Assembly (NCBI RefSeq): GCF_001650695.1
Contig: NZ_LWQS01000073.1
Span: forward strand, 1 to 34,993
Length of the DNA: 34,993 bases
DNA from: Chloroflexus islandicus
GTDB taxonomy: Bacteria; Chloroflexota; Chloroflexia; Chloroflexales; Chloroflexaceae
Reading direction: 5' to 3'
The first letter of the stretch is position 1, and every line of letters starts with the position of its first letter. The notes under the pieces were generated by a model, which saw nothing but the letters and a program-made list of their open reading frames with translations, was not told the origin of the DNA and did not search any database. Made by a program: the position numbers and the translations under genes. Shown one piece after another: positions 33,201 through 34,993 of the stretch.

Positions 33201-33699
33201 CCGTCTGCTCGACGAGCGTCGCTGTCTGTACCGGATCGAGCGCCGGATCAGGGATCGCAGCCGCAATTTGTTGGCTCAGTTGCTCAGGAACTTTAATGTG
33301 CCACTTACGCAACGCATCAACGAGCGCTTGCAACACTGCGCGCCGCAACGAGCTATTGTTGCCCGGAACCAACACTGGTAACAACGACGGCACATCGAGT
33401 GGCAGTGCATTTGCATCGACATGCAGGGAATGGAGCAACGTGCGACGCGAGGCGGAATTGCGCATCAAAAAATGCGCTAGAAACAACCCAAGTGCCGACT
33501 TACCGGCCCCAAATGGGCCAGTAATCGAGAACGCGCGCTCGCGGCTCTCAAGATGCAACCCACTGATAATTCGTGCGGTTGTTTGCAAAACCAATGGTGT
33601 GACAATATAACCATCAAGTCGATGGCGTAGATCACGGAAATCATGGCGAATATGAACAGACCGCGTAAAACGCGCTGCAACTGAAATTAGGTTAGGCAT
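30271..33699 (-). CDS. sspC: SspC-like large P-loop ATPase
   Basis: A 1142-residue ATPase. Walker A GPFGAGKS is at 61-68 and Walker B LIIDELGQYLDY carries Asp184/Glu185, the arrangement seen in the large ATPases of Ssp and of BREX (BrxC/PglY). The remaining 900 residues are helical with scattered winged-helix-like stretches and no nuclease motif that I can see. In Ssp systems this ATPase acts with the nickase SspB and sulfur transferase SspD to place the mark. A TTG at 33729 would extend it by ten residues, but ATG 33699 gives an 8-nt overlap with the sspB end, typical of coupled genes. Identity rests on size, motifs and neighbours. Confidence 0.8.
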   Translation of the reverse strand: MPNLISVAARFTRSVHIRHDFRDLRHRLDGYIVTPLVLQTTARIISGLHLESRERAFSITGPFGAGKSALGLFLAHFLMRNSASRRTLLHSLHVDANALPLDVPSLLPVLVPGNNSSLRRAVLQALVDALRKWHIKVPEQLSQQIAAAIPDPALDPVQTATLVEQTARYLRVHSDYAGLVLIIDELGQYLDYAARHDDERDLFVLQTLAEMAARSGDAPVLVVTILHQAFEQYTLHAGARRRIEWAKVQGRFVDLAFQEPLSQMVRLIAAALRPAGADPLREQRLQWAERVVPLTEALGLRPAEIGSHEWRQIVADSFPLHPMTMLALPGIVRQLAQNERSLFAFLASDEPWGLRDVVQQAPDGAVPIYRLSHLFNYVETNLGASLFARSRGRRWAELVEARADLTGADPLLLDTLTVVGVLGALERAAGMRACQAHLAFALADDPSDPAVAAALETLQKRQHITYRRFRDSFVLWEGSDLDLELLMQQARRMLAERYSLCQLLMRYADTTPRIAYRHSYRTGATRAFAVRYVDVQQLADTMTVAAGLVGELLYVVPSDEEELSRAEQWACHPDRRQETARIIVLPRHVHEMREMALDVAALRMLAEEHEALEHDRVARREVHSRLIEAEQILRDTLAEAYGVQSRWFYGGQQVPVANARQIDDLLSKAADATYPLAPRIWNELVGRDAISSAAAKARRNVVAAMLEQVDQALLGIQGYPPERAIYASILQRGGLHRQNEQGTWEIGPPPPSDPLGLLPVWRAMEIKLMEAGTQPLALAALYAFLQQPPYGIKAGVIPILFVAFYVARAGEIVFYEHGNYVPVPDMAMFERLLARPDYFAVRLGRAEGARFLLYRQLAEAFAPQALTQRVQPALLAVALPLLRTYHQLPAYSKQTKQLSPQTQAVRQALREARAPDELLFELLPPAFGVPPVSGHESVSLEQMHTFIDQLRQSMRELQEAFPSLRRIILAHTMHVFGLSGDGVVAHRELLQRYQRIAAVTNDTQLHALGARLETAVPDGEAWALSVAALVVKRPPDQWHDADVPVFQAAIADLARRFRAAEELSLTAPILPSSHREVMRVGITNGNGEMSRVVHLTANSDVQRLRGELQALLRRYAHLSTEQQLGAMAEVLQQLLLNEQQLV

Positions 33700-34621
33700 A
33701 AGTGTTTTCTGAGGCAAAAGCAGACTCAATCAGCTTGCGTTCAAGCTGAGATTGGTTCAAATCACGCCAAATGACTTGGCGAATCCCGCCGCTATCACTA
33801 TACGACGCGACACCGCCAGTGATCTCTTCTAAAAGAAACAGGCGACTGAGTAAACTATCCTCATCAAGCCGAAAGATACGTCCGGGTGAACGCTCGCCAT
33901 ACGCTAAATCATTGAATGAGAGAGTTGCCCGTTGCTGCCAGCGTGCTTGCCGGAAGGCGGCCAGCGCTACCAGCGCGTCAGGCAAATCAGGCTGCGCACC
34001 GCTCGCCAACCGATAGCCTGATTGGTCGGGCAAAGCCTGTATCAGATTCAAATCCAAGAGAGGACAATGCAATAACTCTTCGAGCGGTTGCACAAGCGAT
34101 CGAGCTGGTGTGCGCACATAACAACGTACCATGCAATCAATATCTCTATTCAATGTATTTTCTGATGGCATTTTATTTATTTTCCGGTTTATGAAATCAA
34201 TAATGTTTGAACGAATTGAATTGACTGTAAAATCTCCTCTTTTTAAAACATTAAATGTGTAATACCACGTGAATGCCGGATCAGGGTTAGAAACGATCTG
34301 ATAGTGCAACAGCCACCGCCCCGCCGCCGTAACCAGAAACGGATCCCATCCGTTATCCGCTAACAGCGCTACGCCCAATTCAGTCGCCCGCATATCACCC
34401 GTCTCGGTGCGCTCGAAGAGACCGGTGGCCCTACCCCAAAAGCGGATCGACTGCGCCATGTTTTTGCCGACACCGAGCAACACAAAAGCATCATCCCGGC
34501 GAAATAAGTCGGGAATGTCTTGCAGAAGATCAAAAGCTTTCTTGAGCCAATTGCTGCGCAGGGTAAAGGTTTCGTGACCGCTGAACGTTATGTTGGGCCA
34601 ATCTTGGGAAGATGAAGGCAT
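33692..34621 (-). CDS. sspB: SspB-like DUF4007 protein (phosphorothioation nickase)
   Basis: A 309-residue protein, first in the operon. The DUF4007 signature is clear: FSGHETFTLRSNWLKKAFD at 13-31 and LGVGKNMAQSIRFWG at 49-63. In described Ssp systems SspB is the nicking component that opens one strand for sulfur insertion; this comes from the family, not from a visible catalytic motif. The middle part (about 120-180) is more AT-rich in codon use. Upstream starts exist at ATG 34675, ATG 34690 and GTG 34696, but a TATAAT box at 34661-34666 lies downstream of those, which favours ATG 34621. The end overlaps sspC by 8 nt. Confidence 0.82.
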   Translation of the reverse strand: MPSSSQDWPNITFSGHETFTLRSNWLKKAFDLLQDIPDLFRRDDAFVLLGVGKNMAQSIRFWGRATGLFERTETGDMRATELGVALLADNGWDPFLVTAAGRWLLHYQIVSNPDPAFTWYYTFNVLKRGDFTVNSIRSNIIDFINRKINKMPSENTLNRDIDCMVRCYVRTPARSLVQPLEELLHCPLLDLNLIQALPDQSGYRLASGAQPDLPDALVALAAFRQARWQQRATLSFNDLAYGERSPGRIFRLDEDSLLSRLFLLEEITGGVASYSDSGGIRQVIWRDLNQSQLERKLIESAFASENTYA

Positions 34622-34660
34622 ATTTGGATCCCATTGCTTCAGCAGAGGCAACAAACTCTT

Positions 34661-34666
34661 ATTATA
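34661..34666 (-). promoter_or_regulatory. Candidate -10 box of the ssp operon
   Basis: Consensus TATAAT on the minus strand, placing transcription start near 34654 and a leader of about 33 nt before ATG 34621. No good -35 is found at 16-18 nt (TGGTGC at best), so the promoter may need an activator or be weak. Confidence 0.4.
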
Positions 34667-34840
34667 TCTTATCATGGTTATTCGCACCATTGCCACCCAA
34701 TGTTACTGCTTCGGACGGCCTACCCCGCAGCCATCTCCCCCTTCAGTACAACGCCCCCTCAGCAGAGGTTGCGGTACGGACAGAACATGTAGCCGAACAC
34801 AACCGTTGATCGCTGGGCAATGCCTCAACGCTTAACTCGA

Positions 34841-34993
34841 CGCTCCCCTCTCCCGCGCCAGTGGGAGAGGGGCTGGGGGTGAGGGCCAGCAGCCCGCGCA
34901 GCGGGCTTCGTACCCCTAGCCCGGCCCTTTAGGGCCGGGTTCTGGACGGATGTTCTGTTCGCCCGTGAACCCGCGCCAGTGGGAGAGGGGCTG
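34841..34993. repeat. GC-rich palindromic repeats beyond the defence operon
   Basis: cccctctccc (34845-34854) pairs with gggagagggg (34863-34872), and cccggccct/agggccggg (34920-34939) forms a second hairpin. The stretch agcccgcgcagcgggcttcgta through the ggacggatgttctg word closely matches the 210-bp repeat near 12887-12945, and cgcgccagtgggagaggggctg recurs at the window end. Bases 34667-34840 show no gene. Confidence 0.8.

Noticed and set aside
33700-33729. TTG start for sspC, ten residues longer
   Set aside because: ATG 33699 gives a short 8-nt coupled overlap with sspB, whereas the TTG lies 38 nt inside sspB with no ribosome site.
20738-34621. BREX type 4 (PAPS reductase BrxP with a BrxC-like ATPase)
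   Set aside because: No PglZ phosphatase or BrxL protease is present, while the DUF4007 gene and three DptF/G/H-like genes fit the Ssp arrangement.
20738-34621. Classical dndBCDE system
   Set aside because: There is no DndB, DndD or DndE, and the PAPS-reductase-like protein is 277 residues, far shorter than DndC.

Overview
The window looks like GC-rich chromosomal DNA from a bacterium of the Chloroflexota (Chloroflexus/Roseiflexus-like). That placement is an impression from gene content, codon use and the abundant GC-rich dispersed repeats; no rRNA is present to prove it.

Layout. 1-724: dispersed palindromic repeats, then a minus-strand tRNA-Ile(GAT)/tRNA-Ala(TGC) pair with a very good sigma70 promoter. 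899-5021 (+): a heme uptake operon, hmuV-hmuT-hmuU, an IsdG/HmoA-type heme monooxygenase and a DtxR-like regulator. 5001-6823 (-): a BaeS/OmpR-type two-component system. 6969-7429: a 169-bp tandem repeat. 7517-11120 (-): a DUF305 lipoprotein, a second histidine kinase and response regulator, and an exported OB-fold-like protein. The two non-regulator genes share one promoter architecture: a -10 box preceded by four direct repeats spaced exactly 11 bp. 11341-12536 (+): a UbiA/MenA-type prenyltransferase and a 57-codon membrane peptide with its own promoter. 12537-15238: repeats around a C39-like cysteine peptidase. 15189-18048 (-): an ABC exporter and a polytopic membrane protein. 18240-20755 (+): a DUF4126 membrane protein, a DUF433/DUF5615 toxin-antitoxin pair whose toxin is broken by an amber codon, a hypothetical protein and a methyltransferase.

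The main system is a six-gene minus-strand operon filling 20738-34621. In transcription order it encodes a DUF4007 protein (SspB-like), a large P-loop ATPase (SspC-like), a PAPS-reductase/ATP-pyrophosphatase-like protein (SspD-like), and then homologues of DptF/DndF, DptG/DndG and DptH/DndH (SspF, SspG, SspH). This matches the sspBCD-sspFGH type of phosphorothioate-based phage defence: SspBCD, fed with sulfur by a cysteine desulfurase (SspA or a housekeeping IscS), puts single-strand phosphorothioate marks on host DNA, and SspFGH attacks unmarked DNA. No sspA or sspE is visible in the window. Junctions are tight (an 8-nt overlap and gaps of 9, 9, 21 and 14 nt), so the genes are very likely co-transcribed. 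The giant SspH carries an apparent PD-(D/E)XK nuclease motif in its middle in addition to a C-terminal FtsK/HerA-like motor. The operon, above all sspF-G-H, is visibly more AT-rich than the genes to its left, which suggests horizontal acquisition.

The window also records repeat-driven rearrangement: the 3' ends of two unrelated genes (15189-16160 and 18240-18836) have been copied into neighbouring intergenic DNA.
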